From: Anastrepha obliqua
Taxonomy: Eukaryota; Arthropoda; Insecta; Diptera; Tephritidae
Assembly: GCF_027943255.1 (NCBI RefSeq)
Contig: NC_072897.1
Coordinates: 63,016,406-63,080,405, forward strand
DNA length: 64,000 bases
Reading direction: 5' to 3'
The position numbers were made by a program, and so were the translations under genes. This document shows, one piece after another, positions 1-11,039 of this stretch (position 1 is its first letter; each line of letters starts with the position of its first letter). The notes below the pieces were generated by a model, which was given only the letters and a program-made list of their open reading frames with translations, was not told where the DNA came from and did not search any database.

Positions 1-90
1 GTCAGGCTGATCTGAAGCCAAGCTTTGCACCCCTTTGTATTTTTTGTCCGGAAATGTTGGAAAATCGACATGGATATTACATCTTTTTAA

Positions 91-1148
91 GAGGTTATAT
101 ACCCTGTGTTGGATTAAAAAATCGAAAATTTTCGTATGGCATATTCTAAAAGTACATCATTTTAAAAATATAAATTCAAAAAAATCGTAAAGATCGGAGC
201 ACTAGAACGAAAGTTACAGACCGTGGAAGCGCGCAAATTATCCATAAATGAAGTGCACGCAAAACTCTAGACGCGATTATCTCGAAGTCGTGTTTTTTGA
301 AAATTACCGTCGCGGTGATCATTATTTATCAAAAACTATCTGACCGGGCGGCCGCCGTAGCCGAATGGGTTGGTGCGTGATCACCATTCGGAATTCACTG
401 AGAGGTCGTTGGTTCGAATCTCGGTAAAACCCAAATTAATAAAAAAAAAACATTTTTCTAATAGCGGTCGCCCCTCGGCAGGCAATGGCAAACCTCCGAG
501 TGTATTTCTGCCATGAAAAAGCTCCTCATAAAAATATCTGCCGTTCGGAGTCGGCTTGAAACTGTAGGTCCCTCCATTTGTGGAACAACATCAAGACGCA
601 CACCACAAATAGGAGGAGGAGCTCGGCCAAACACCTAACAGAAGTGTACGCGCCAATTATTTATTTATTTTTTATTTATTTGACCGATTTGCATAAACTT
701 TTTTTTAATTATTCGAAGTTACAACCTCGAGAATCACATTTTATAAATATTTGCATAGTTCGCTGGAATTAATTTTTTTTTAATTTTTCGTTTTTTTGGT
801 GCAAAGCGGTTGTCATATCGAGAAAAATTTTTTTTAGGTAAATAAACCGTTCAGATTCACTAAAAAAGATTTTTCTACAATAATCATTTAATTTTTTTTG
901 ATTTCAGTTGAGCTACTCATGCGCTACTGTGATCACCGCAAACCTCTTCTAAAAAACGGCGTTTCGGGGGAGGGGCGATATCAAAAATAAATAATAACAT
1001 TTTTTAAAATAAAAACACCAAAATGTATTGTTCGAGGGTTACCCTTCAGTATGATATATGCCTCATTTGAATAAAAGTTCTAAAACATATTTAAAAAAAA
1101 AATATGACAGTCGTACATTTTTTTCGGGCTCACAAGGTATATAACCCC
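91..1148. mobile_element. Non-autonomous TIR transposon with TTAA target duplication (Kolobok- or piggyBac-like ends)
   Basis: The left end reads GAGGTTATATACCCTGTG just after TTAA (87-90). The right end, read on the minus strand, is GGGGTTATATACCTTGTG, next to TTAA (1149-1152). These are imperfect inverted repeats with a 4-bp TTAA duplication. The interior is AT-rich and has no transposase reading frame, so this is a non-autonomous copy. A SINE interrupts it at 348-680. The TTAA target fits the Kolobok and piggyBac superfamilies; without a protein the choice is open. Confidence 0.55.
348..680 (+). mobile_element. tRNA-derived SINE, copy 1 (near full length)
   Basis: The 5' head resembles a tRNA gene: an RNA polymerase III A box (TAGCCGAATGGG, 358-369) and a B box (GGTTCGAATCT, 411-421). 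A conserved body of about 220 bp follows (TAATAGCGGTCGCCCCTCGG onward), ending in CGCGCCAATT and an ATTT-rich tail. The flanks share ATCTGACCG (left) and ATTTGACCG (right), a likely target duplication with one mismatch. It sits inside the TTAA element at 91-1148. The same family recurs at least seven more times in the window. Confidence 0.85.
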
Positions 1149-1782
1149 TTAATGGCTACTTTCGACTCCCCAATATCTAGCGAGTAGAGTACAAAACAAG
1201 AAATATCCTTTTTATACAACGTTGCATATGATTTAGCAGCGCCGTACTATTTTAGTTTTGACAAACTGTTATGTAATAACATTGTTTTTCAAAGCGTTGT
1301 TTGTTCCTGTAATTCCATTGATTTTCAAAGCATTACCCTTAAAGCCTCCAAAATAGATATAATAAAAACAGTATTCCCCCAAGCATAGAGCTAAGCGGCT
1401 ATATACAAAGCCGGTTGATCAAGGCAACATTTGTACGCAAAAAAATGTTTCGATTGGAGAACAGTGAAATTTTCTTAAGCGCAGAGAATTGGTGAATCGA
1501 AAGAGCGAAATATAAACTTACGAAAATGATTCACAAACCTGTTCACCGCAGGAGGGTTAGAAACAAGAATTCGCCTTCCGAATACGTTGACGTCAACGCT
1601 GCGAATAAACAAATAAAAATTAGAGAAAGTAATTATTAGTGAAGAGGAACAATAAGCGAAAGCAAAGTAACTGCCAAACACAAAACAAGCACTTTCTTCC
1701 CACGGAGTCTTCGGCGAAAAAACTGCATTTGAAGGTATTTTTAATTCGTGCTTTCACAAAATTAAAAGGCCCGGAACGCGAA
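1149..1782. other. Unannotated AT-rich stretch
   Basis: No coding potential, tRNA or repeat structure that I can support. It ends where the maT-like transposon begins. Confidence 0.5.
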
Positions 1783-2950
1783 GTGTAACCCACTGGCGCA
1801 GCCGAAGCACCGGCATCAGATGTCTATTAGTTGGCTGCATGACAGTCCAGAGTATTGTTTACAAGCGCGCGGAAACACTTTGCCGAGAGTAAACGCGAAA
1901 AAAGAAAATCAGTAATGGATTTCAAACTGAACAGTATGATTGCATTTTATTTGGCTGGAAAATCACAACCAGCGATTGTTCGTGAGCTCGAGCACTTTAA
2001 AGTAAATAAAGTTTTTGTTTATCGCACCATTATTCATTTCATTGATACTTGGTATCAACGCGAAACGTCATGGAGGTGGTCATCAAAAGACTGCAACGTC
2101 ACGTGAAATAGTTCAAAAAGTGAAGAAGAGACTTGAGCGAAATCCCCGACGAAGTGCCAATCAAATGGCGAAAGAAGTGAAAATATCTGAAATAATCTCA
2201 AAGTCAAGTCTTACAAGATCCAAAAGGCACATGATCTCACATCAAAGCAGAAACAAGTCAGACTTGAAAGAGCGAAGGAATTGCTTCGCTTGGCCGGATG
2301 CGGGCAAGGCATTATGTTTTCTGATGAGAAAATTGTTCAAATTGAGCAATTCGTAAATTCGCAAAACGTTAGGGTTTATTTGACCGACCTTTTATACGAG
2401 AATTTGAGTCTTCGATTGGCCACTAGGAGGCTGCACCCGCCATAGGTAATGGTTTGGCCCGCTGTAACCGGGAAAGTATTCTGGAGATTGCTTTGAAGCT
2501 GTGGGCAGACAAACGTTTCGGTGGCAGACCATGGACGTTTCAACAGGACCGTCTCACAAAGCTCAAGTGATTCAAGAATGGCTAACAAACAATGTTCCGA
2601 AGTTCATAACGTTCACACAATGGCTCTCAAACTCACCAAACCCGAATCCGATGGAGTATTCTCTTTGGGCCATTTTGGAGAGCAAGGTCACCAGTCTGAA
2701 GGCTCTAAAAAAAAGCCATTGTCCGCGAGTGCGCCAAAATACCTGCAAGTCACATTCGAGCAGCGTGCGACTCGTTTCTGGACCGTCTCAAGGCCATAGT
2801 CAAGGCAAAAGGTGGTCATATCGAGCAAAGGTAAATTGATTCTTAACTTTGTATTATTTTCACACATTTTTTTACTTTGAATTGAATAAAAGTAATTTTC
2901 CAAACTAAATTTATGGCCTTTTTAATTGGTTACACTTTGAATGGCCTTCA
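1783..2950 (+). mobile_element. maT-like (DD37D-type) Tc1/mariner element, decayed
   Basis: The extent is taken from the transposase remnant plus a short weak inverted repeat: GAAGTGTAACC near 1783-1793 and GGTTACACTTTG near 2929-2940. The outer ends are not sharply defined. Confidence 0.5.
1855..2820 (+). pseudogene. Tc1/mariner transposase pseudogene, maT-like
   Basis: This would have been a cut-and-paste transposase (nuclear DDE/D enzyme). The N-terminal helix-turn-helix is visible from 1915 (AGKSQPAIVRELEHFKVNK), then a basic linker (KKRLERNPRRSANQMAKEV, about 2115-2180). The C-terminal catalytic region is near 2525-2690 (PSHKAQVIQEWL, then NPMEYSLWAILESKV). Counting from the QQD aspartate gives 37 residues to the third catalytic position, the spacing of maT elements. 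That third residue is now E in NPMEY, and the usual SPD reads SPN. At least three frame changes break the gene, and the central third, including the first catalytic aspartate, is poorly preserved. No activity is expected. Confidence 0.8.
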
Positions 2951-3394
2951 TAAGGTTCATTTTTATTAGTTTGTTTCATTCAACATATCAAATCACAATC
3001 AAATTCCAAAATCACCAAGCCACTAATTTCTCTAGCTGTTGATTGTAATTTCAAGTAATAACGTGAACCAGTTGTCAAAATCGCGAAAAATAAAGTAGCG
3101 ATCACAGAAGTAATCTGTCAAATGTAGTAGGATAATTTTTATGCCACACAGTTTTCCATAGCTTGGCTCCACGATGTAAAGACGAGCTGCTTTCGAATTA
3201 ATTAAAAATTAATAGTCACTGTTACTGCTGGAAAACTGCATCTGTGAAACAGTAGCAGTCGCAGTAACGTATTAGGAAATTGAGGGTGTAAATAAGAACT
3301 AATCGCAATAGCGTATAGGTAATCTGCGTCTTTCAAGTGATTTTGAGAACCAACGTGAGAAAGCGAAGCATCCCAGGATAGCTTATTGTGAGAG
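2951..3394. other. Unannotated stretch between maT and RTE remnants
   Basis: No reading frame or repeat recognised. Part of it may be the degraded 5' region of the RTE element that follows. Confidence 0.4.
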
Positions 3395-4845
3395 ATGAGA
3401 ACTTCCTGTACTGATGACGACCCTTGCAAACGAACGAAACCTAACGATTTGAGAGCATGCACCTTGAATGTTCGGTTCCTTACTAGGGAAGGTGCCGCTG
3501 TCCGTCTGGTTGTTGTCCTCGTGGGAGTAAGGGCAGAGGTCACTTCCATTCAAGAGATGCGTAAGACGAGGCACAACAGGAACATTTTTTCAATATCTCG
3601 CTCATTTGCTCCTATACCCCGACCGAAGAGAAGGACGATGCGACCAGAGATTCTTTCTATGAGCGCGTGAAACATTCCTATGAGCACTGTCCCCGCCACG
3701 ACACACAAATCGTGCTTGGAGATTTCAACGCCACGGTGGGCAATGAGGGAATGTTTGGTCACACAGTCGGAAAATTCAGCCTGCCAGGGCTCGAAACATG
3801 GTAGTCTGCAGCACCAGATTCCAGCATGAAAAGATGCAACAAGCTCCCTGGCTATCTGCTGATCGAAAAACGCGAAACCAAAACAATCATGTTCTGATAT
3901 ATGGAAGACACGTTTCTAGTGTATTAGATGTACGTACGATCCGAGGACCCAACATCGACTCGGATCACTACCTTGTTGCAGCCAAACTACCCACACGCCT
4001 CTGTGCAGCAAAAAACGTACATCTGACTACGCAAAGAATGTTCGACATCGAAAAGCTGCAATCTCAACAAACAGCCAGAAGATTCGCCACTCGACTCTCA
4101 CTCCTGCTTTCAGAGAGCACTGCCCAACAAACCGGCATGCGCGAGCAATGGAGCAACATTTCTCGTTCTCTACGTACCGCCGCCGAAGAAGAAATCGGCC
4201 ATATGGGATCGCTATCGGGAGCTAAAATAGGAAGAGAGACGTATTATTCGAAAGAAGAAACGAGAGGCCGAAATACGTGAGTGAGAGGAGCTTGAGATGC
4301 TGGCCAATAGGAACAACGCCCGAAAATTCTAGCAGAAAGTTCGGCGACTGGCATACGGTTTTAAGACCGGGGCGTTTTCCTATAAGAACAAAGACGGCGA
4401 TCTGGTGACTGACATTCAGATCATACTTAAATTACGGAGGGAACACTTCTCAAACCTGTTAAACAGTGATAGCTGCGCATGTCACAGAGAATGTGAAGAT
4501 CCCGATACCCCAATCGTTGAAGACAGAATTTTCGTTCCCCTACCCGACCATGAGGAGATAACGCGGCTAAAGAACAACAAAGCCGCCGGCGCCGGCGGAC
4601 TGCCGGCTGAGTTATTCGGCAATGGCGGCGAGGAGCTCGTAAGGTACATGCATCAGCTTCTATGCAAAATATGGTCAGATGAAAGCATGCCTGCCAATTG
4701 GAGTTTAGCTGTGCTCTGCCCAATCCGTAAGAAGGGTGATTCTACAATCGGTGCCAATTACCGCGGGATGAGTCTTCTAAATATCGCTTATAAGTTTCTA
4801 GCGAGCATATTGTGCGAAAGGCTGAAGCCCACCGTCAACCACTAG
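3395..4845 (+). pseudogene. RTE-clade non-LTR retrotransposon ORF (endonuclease plus N-terminal reverse transcriptase), truncated
   Basis: The remnant follows RTE order. An AP-endonuclease start (ACTLNVRFLTREGAA, about 3440-3490) is followed by the endonuclease core (IVLGDFNATVGNEG, about 3709-3750) and a strand containing GPNIDSDHYLVAAKL (about 3950-3995). The N-terminal reverse transcriptase comes next (KNNKAAGAGGLPAELF, 4573-4620; ANYRGMSLLNIAYKF, 4753-4797). The frame changes several times, for example near 3670 and 3790. The copy stops at 4845, before the catalytic YADD block, so the 3' half is missing; 5'-3' truncation of this kind is normal for dead RTE copies. Proteins of this kind are often mis-annotated as 'craniofacial development protein 2-like'. 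Related fragments lie at 30440, 31222, 47080 and 58740. Confidence 0.85.
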
Positions 4846-4849
4846 TTGC

Positions 4850-6392
4850 ACATTTTATTTAAAAATGGTAATAATATCAAAATATGGAATCCAAAGGAAA
4901 ATAAATTAGTGTATCAGAAAAAAAAGAATTATAAAATTGTGGAGAGATGGAAACGTTTTCCTTACGTATAAGCCAAGGTCTGGGTGTTCATAACACTAAA
5001 GGTAAGAGAAGAGCGCAGCATAGTGAATAAGGTAAAGGTTAACCCTCGAATTACATCATCAAACATTTTGAAAAACATAATCCAAACATTTAAAAAAGAG
5101 TATTTGTGCGGAAACTGTTAAAAAGTGTTACATAAAGCTGAATATCATGGTAGAATCGCTCGAAGTAGTCAGTTAGAATTTATTGAATCAACTATGGATA
5201 AATGGGGGTATTTGAACATTTGGCTTATCAAGAACGTTTGGGTTCCAACAATATAACGATCCAACGCAACGGAAACGCAAAACCACCGTTGACAAATCGT
5301 ATAGGCACAAGGCTATATTATTCAAAACTCCAAAACACCTTTATGAAAAGTTAAAATTAATTAAGCCTTGTATGCAGCAAAATCTAATTTTGTCCAAATT
5401 TTTAAGAATTCTTTTCTAATCAGTCGTGGTTCTGACAGCAACAAAGTAAGAGGGCCAGTGGCTGCGTTGAGTGTCTGTTGTATGACGAACCCAATCTCAG
5501 TTTTTGTTAATCTCTGTTGTAAAAAACTTCTCTGAGAGCCGATTAGCGATTTGGTGTTGACCATATCTTTGCATTCTGTACATCGTCCTAAATATTCCTA
5601 ATCGTCCTCTCCGAGGCTGTTTGTCATCAATGTTGTGAGGCTCTGAAATTCCATTCCTGATACTGTTAAGGCTGAGATGTATAGAGGTTACTACAAAAGG
5701 ATAATACATAACTGTTTAATTCTATACAATGAATGTGATTGCAACTTAACCTTGCTCTATTTGCTTCCCTTTTATTTCTCTACACCACACTAAGGTGTTG
5801 AGTTTCTAAGGTGTAAGGAATGCTAATTTCTGATATTTCATGTTAAGTTTTAACTTTAATTTGAAGTATGACTTTTTGTATTTATACTTATTGTTATCAT
5901 ATATTTGTCTCTTGTTAGATTTAAGATGACATATTATTAGAATTTTAATTACAATTTTGTAATTTAATGCGCTTTAATGAATTATAAGAGAGAGAAAATT
6001 CTTACAAATTCAACTTAATTAAAATAAATAAGTTAAAATTAAGTTTTTCAATTAAAATAGGTAAAATCAAAAGAAGTATCTGCTCTTGAATTGGACTTTA
6101 TTTTTTACTGGAATTAATATTATTTCACGCTGCGACAGTTTTAAAACAATGATATATGAATGCTAAAATAATTTTAGAAATACGTTTTGCTCTCAATTTA
6201 AATTTACTCAATTTAACAAAAGCTCAAACGTTTAGAAATAAATATACGTAGGCTCTTCCAAGATGTTTGAATACTTAAGAAACATTATATTTGTAAATTT
6301 GTGTTCGAAAATAATTCTAACCCAAAACTTTCTAACGTATTCATATATTGTAAGTTTTTAGAATTTGTCGAGTTTATATGGATTTTATGTTC
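4850..6392. other. AT-rich stretch without recognisable features
   Basis: About 1.5 kb with no convincing coding frame, inverted repeat or RNA gene. Short open frames at 5361-5564 and 5497-5709 overlap each other and have no family signature. Confidence 0.5.
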
Positions 6393-6445
6393 AAGCCATC
6401 ACACCTATATTCAAGGCTGGTAATAAAAGAGATGTTACTAATTAC
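6393..6445 (+). pseudogene. Tiny Jockey-type reverse transcriptase scrap
   Basis: Translates as ITPIFKAGNKRDVTNYS, which matches the conserved 'PIFKSG..NNYRPIS' block of Jockey-clade reverse transcriptases. Only about 17 codons remain, abutting the rosa-type mariner fragment. Confidence 0.5.
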
Positions 6446-6464
6446 AGTCATATTTTTTAACTTT

Positions 6465-6940
6465 CTACTTTTTAAATAGCCCCACAAAAAAAAAATCCGG
6501 CGGCGTCAAATCCAGCGATCTTGGAGGCCACTCAACATCGCCACCTTTCGACATCAACCGGCCAGGGAACTTCAGCTTCAAAAAGTTCATCGTTTTGATC
6601 GCCGTGTGGTATGGGGCGCCGTCTTGTTGAAACCAGAAGTTCAACAAGAAGTTACAGACCCCGATTCTTCCAAATTTTTAGTCAGATTGCGTATGGTGTT
6701 ATCAGAAGGCACTTTACGACCGCGGTATTTTTGACGGTATGCACGTTGAGCAAGCACAATTGAACGACCATTTTCCAAATACATGGTCACAATTTCCGCG
6801 CGTTCTTTAGGTGTAAAGTTATTCATCGTTAAAATTGTACTGAATTGACGTTTCCAAATTATTTTTTCTCAAGTCCTTCTGACAATGGATAGCAAAGTTA
6901 TTCAATATTTCCATACCGAAGCTCGAGATGGCGCACCCTG
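6465..6940 (-). mobile_element. rosa-type (DD41D) mariner, 5' part with internal deletion (copy A)
   Basis: On the minus strand the element begins after TA (6941-6942) with CAGGGTGCGCCATCTCGAGC, then the transposase start at 6826 (MNNFTPKERAEIVTMYLENG, the helix-turn-helix). The frame runs to NLEESGSV and then jumps directly to NFWFQQDGAPYHTA at about 6640, so the first catalytic aspartate region is deleted. From the QQD aspartate to the PPD aspartate are 41 residues (DD41D). The protein ends at GLFKK near 6470 and the 3' end is missing. Confidence 0.8.
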
Positions 6941-6942
6941 TA

Positions 6943-7559
6943 TAAGAGCTGTATTATCAGGCAAAAGTTGTATTTTGCGTCAAAGCGTTACATATCTAAT
7001 AACCAGCATGGTTTCATTACAAGGCTATTAAGACGATGAACCATTCAATTTTAGTCTTTAAATTGCGATTACTTCGTATGATGAAAGATGTGGCTTAATA
7101 GTTGAAGTTTTTATAAATTAGAAGCAATGTTCCTTCAATCTGCTTAACGGTTTATGTCTCTTATGCACAGGTACATAGAAAATTGAAAAAAATTTAATAA
7201 AACTTTAAATTTTTTGGTTCTTTGTCTTTCTTTGGTAGTCTGTAAAAATTATGTAGTCTGAAAGAAATCATAAATCTAAATAAATCGGCACCCATGTGTG
7301 CAAATCGACAAACATGGATATATCGAAATGTATTGTACATATGTAGGTAAAATTTGCCCATAAATCCGTTCTTATACGTATGGTTCCATTCCACATTCTT
7401 AGGCAGATGGTTTTTCATTGCGGAGACGTACTTGGAGGTTTGCCATCTCCTGCTGTTGAAAACAACTTTTTCTATAATTTGATGTTTTACAAGGTCAACT
7501 GCCCTCAACTGCCCTAAGTACCCGTGTTTGATGACAGTGGGCGTCCCTGAGGGAAGTTG
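6943..7559. other. No recognised feature
   Basis: AT-rich. The open frame at 7194-7508 (minus) has no recognisable family or coding bias. Confidence 0.4.
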
Positions 7560-7696
7560 GTGTTAGCATCGTGTGCTGTTATCTATCAAACGACGGCAAA
7601 ACAAATTCCAGGCTGATTGATAGGCAGCTATTCGAGTAAGACGTGTTTCGTGATTTTCGCTAAGATGGAAAAAGAGCAGTATCGTTCGGTGATTCG
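7560..7696 (+). pseudogene. Mariner transposase N-terminal fragment
   Basis: At 7664 an ATG opens MEKEQYRSVIRF, the typical first dozen residues of many insect mariner transposases. The similarity stops exactly where the tandemly repeated unit begins, so the rest was lost or displaced. The upstream 100 bp is probably its 5' leader. Confidence 0.5.
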
Positions 7697-8388
7697 CTTT
7701 TGACGTGATAACGTCTTATAATTCGATTTAGCCGGCTGCACGCACGAAAAAATGTGTCGTTACCTCGCTCATTAGTGTTACCTTGCTCATTTGTCGTAAC
7801 CTTGCGCATTTGTAGTTACCTTGCTCATTTGTCGTTACCTTGCTTATTTGTAGTTACCTTGCTCATTTGTCGTTACCTTGCTCATTGCCGTTACCTTGAA
7901 TGAACTGCAAGCGAAACGTTCGACATCTTGCTCTCTCCTACTTAAGTGAGCGTATATATGTATGTATATGCGCATATGTACATATATAAATTCACGTATT
8001 TGTACTTGCATATGCCTTCTTATTGATTATTATTAATTTGATTTACTTGAAGAATTTAAAATAAAACCAAGTTTGTTAATAATACCTGTTGTTTTAATGT
8101 TATTATTATTAATTTTTGACGTGATAACGTCTTATAATTCGATTTAGCCGGCTGCACGCACCTTGCTCATTAGTGTTACCTTGCTCATTTGTCGTTACTT
8201 TGCTCATTTGTCGTTACCTTGCTCATTGCCGTTACCTTGAATGAACTGCAAGCGAAAGCACGGAACGAACGGCAACGTTCGACATATTGCTCTCTCCTAC
8301 TTAAGTGAGCGTATATATGTATGTATATGCGCATATGTACATATATAAATTCGCGTATTTGTATTTGCATATGCCTTCTTATTGATTA
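7694..8388. repeat. Tandem duplication, 422-bp unit (unit 1 and most of unit 2)
   Basis: TTTTGACGTGATAACGTCTT starts at about 7694 and again at about 8116. The unit also holds the CTTGCTCATT array, a GCAAGCGAA...CGTTCGACAT segment, an alternating TATG/CATATG tract and a TAATTTGATTTACTTGAAG segment. Unit 2 is interrupted at 8388 by the long-TIR transposon and resumes at 13164. The unit may be a pair of LTR-like or satellite units; its origin is unknown to me. A related segment lies at 19518-19690. Confidence 0.8.
7755..7900. repeat. Minisatellite, about 20-bp unit (TTACCTTGCTCATTTGTCG)
   Basis: About seven imperfect copies of CTTGCTCATTTGTCGTTAC in a row. A shorter version with three or four copies lies at 8160-8240 in unit 2, so copy number differs between the two duplicated units. 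Confidence 0.85.
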
Positions 8389-8917
8389 CACAGGATCACA
8401 AATTTCAACTTTTTTCTGCACCAGAGACGCCGTTATGAAATTCCTATGTAAAATTACCGTCTGATTCCGAAAATCAAGGTTATTTTTTATTCTATCGTAA
8501 CATTTTTGAGATATTTACGAATTAGCGTTATTTAAAAAAAAAAAAAAAATTTGGCCAACTTAATCATATATATCTCGAAAACGAATTGAGCGATTCCAAA
8601 ACCGTTTAAAGCTTTTAAAAGGTAATAAAATTTGCTATTAACTGTGTGTAAAACACTTTTTGCTAGGCCCTGCAGATTCAAAGATAACGAACTATCATAA
8701 CGGATTTTTTAAATTTTTTTTATAAAAATATAAAAAAATTTGTACCTTGAGAGAAAGGATCTCGAAAACTTTTTATTTTTTCGTATATTTTTTGTTTTCA
8801 CTCCAAGCTCCGTTTTATTACAAAAAAAAAAAACTTTGATTCAACAAAATCGATGAACTAATACAAAAGTTACAAACATTCAAGTAAATATATCCATTTA
8901 ATACTTAAGTACCCTAC
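8389..8917 (+). repeat. Left terminal inverted repeat of L1
   Basis: It matches the reverse complement of 12641-13163 nearly throughout, from TGCACCAGAGACGCCGTTAT inward to CTTAAGTACCCTAC. The outermost 20-28 bp differ between the two ends apart from the terminal CAC(A/T)GG. Confidence 0.9.
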
Positions 8918-9319
8918 TGGTAATATGTGTTAGTATTTGCATATCAGTTAATTACAGGTAGATTTTGGAAGGGTTATTAGATACAAAAAATTGTTAGTGT
9001 CGCTATCTCAAACACAGATACATTTCAAGCAAGATCATATGTTTAAGGCAGGTAGTGTTTTCTATGTATAACTAGGGAACCTTTTTGTATAGGTAGGCTT
9101 GCATTTTTAGTTGATCTATGTAAGTATAAATAATAGTACATGTGCCTCGTTCCTTCATAATTTCTACAAGGATCGCCGGATACTGTTCACTTTATAATTG
9201 CAGTTTATAATCCGTCATTTACTTAAAAATATAATATTAATTAAAGGGCGCGAGAGTTTGAGTGTAAAAATTATCCAGATATATTCTGTTTCATCTCCGG
9301 GGAATTTATCGTTAAAAGG

Positions 9320-10718
9320 ATGCGACGTGTGTTTTCAAATCCTTTGAAATTTGCATACCATAAGTGTTATGGAATTGAGCCTAGAAACAATGAAAAACCA
9401 TGGACACCGAATACTGTGTGCACCACATGTCGAGTCGAATTGATATTTTCGGAAACCGGAACCAAAAGGTACATCGTAAAAATTAGGAATTTGCTCTCTT
9501 TTAATGCATATCTGACTAATTTCTTAAACTATCTATTTAGGCGACATATGAAATTTATTACACCAATGAAGTGGAAGGAACCAACTTGCCATTCAACGGA
9601 CTGCTATATTTGTACTACAAAAGTATTTGGGGTTGGAAAGTCAAGAAAAGTAACCTATGCGAGCGTATCTACAGTGTCATTACCAGAACTAAATTCAACG
9701 GAAGCTACATTGCCAGAATCAAATTTAACTTTAGTTTCGGCTCCAGTTTCATTGTCAACAGCAGTATCTGATTACGCGGCATCATGTTGTACTGAATTGC
9801 AAACGGAAAATGAAAGAAACCCTTTGTCACAAGCACAACTCAATGATTGGATAAGGGATTTGGAATTGTCAAAAGAAAAGTCCGAACTACACGCCTCTCG
9901 TATGCAACAATTTAAATTTGTTTCATCCGAAGTTAAGGTAACATATTATAGGACTCGTCACGAGCAAATCTCCCAGTACTATACGAAGAAGGACAGTGTT
10001 TGTTATTGCAAAAACATTGCTGGTCTATTTAAACAGTTTGGTGAACCATATGATTCGAAAGAGTGGCGATTGTTCATAGACGGCAATAAATTAAGTTTAA
10101 AGGCCGTATTATTGCATATTGGCAACCAAAAGCCATCTATCCCGATCGCGCATGCAGTAAATACGAAGGAAACATATGAGACAATGCAAAAATTGCTTAA
10201 ATCAATTAAATACGAAGGACATGATTGGAAAATATGTGCCGATCTAAAAGTCGTTGCAATGCTATGTGGTTTACAATCTGGATACACAAAACACTGTTGC
10301 TTTCTATGCAAATGGGATAGCCGAGCACGTCAAGACCACTACAGTTGGGGTGGATAACATAAAATACTCACAACTTATAAAGAAGGAAAAAATAATTCTA
10401 CCTCCGCTCCACATCAAGCTCGGCCTTATCAAAAACTTTGTCAAGGCTTTGGAAAAAGAAGGCGAAGCTTTTCGTTATTCGAAAACAATCTTTCCACAAA
10501 TTTCAGAAGCAAAAATAAAGGAAAGGATTTTTGTGGGGCCGCAAATAAGGAAAATAATGGCCAATACCCATTTCAAAGAACTATTGTCACCAGTGGAGGC
10601 AGCGGCGTGGGACTCTTTTGAAAAGGTCGTTACTTCTTTTTTAGGCAAACACAAAAGTCCTAACTTCGAGCTGATAGTGAACGATTTAATCAAAAACTAT
10701 GCGGAAATGCGTAAATAA
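9320..10718 (+). pseudogene. Transposase-like gene of an uncharacterised long-TIR transposon family, broken
   Basis: The first frame (9320-10357) opens with a Cys-rich stretch (NTVCTTC), then a GT-AG intron of 72 bp at 9469-9540 that keeps the frame. A Cys/His motif (HSTDCYIC) follows, then RLFIDGNKLSLKAVLLH (about residues 242-258), ICADLKVVAMLCGLQSGYTK (about 300-320) and CCFLCKWDSRA (about 326-336). A frameshift near 10335-10360 moves the rest into another frame (10254-10718), which shows ILPPLHIKLGLIKNFVKALE and IFVGPQIRKIM. The protein stops at 10718; the C-terminal block seen in the second copy (44390-44944) is absent. I know this family from many invertebrate genomes only as 'uncharacterised'. 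An RNase-H-fold DDE enzyme is inference: D in FIDG, D in ADLKVV, a CxxC insert and a missing C-terminal E. Confidence 0.75.
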
Positions 10719-11039
10719 AAAACACATATAAGACCGTTTTCTCAGTTAACTTTAAAAGTAAACAAAAAATTTGAAAGCAAATTTTTAAATTTACATGAGA
10801 ATATATAGCCCTTAACCTGAATTTATTGCCCTGCTCCGAACAAACAAGAACGACCAAAATTTGTTCTGAATTGGAAGATTAATCCAGCCTAAGAAAATTA
10901 TATGCTAATGTGTCACTTATGTATTTATCTAATTCCCTGAGAAACCGATCCTTATATAAATAAGCGTCAAAACAAGACACATAACGTTTTCAATTATAAA
11001 ATAAGATCATAGAGTTAAGACAGAATCATACTCACTGTA

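Noticed and set aside
358..430. A functional tRNA gene
   Set aside because: A and B boxes are present, but the sequence cannot be folded with a good acceptor stem and is followed by the SINE body and tail. The same unit recurs many times.
4427..4723. 98-codon minus-strand frame opposite the RTE reverse transcriptase
   Set aside because: Shadow of the plus-strand RT coding sequence.
7755..7900. CRISPR-like array
   Set aside because: The units are contiguous imperfect 20-mers without unique spacers, in a eukaryotic genome; this is a minisatellite.
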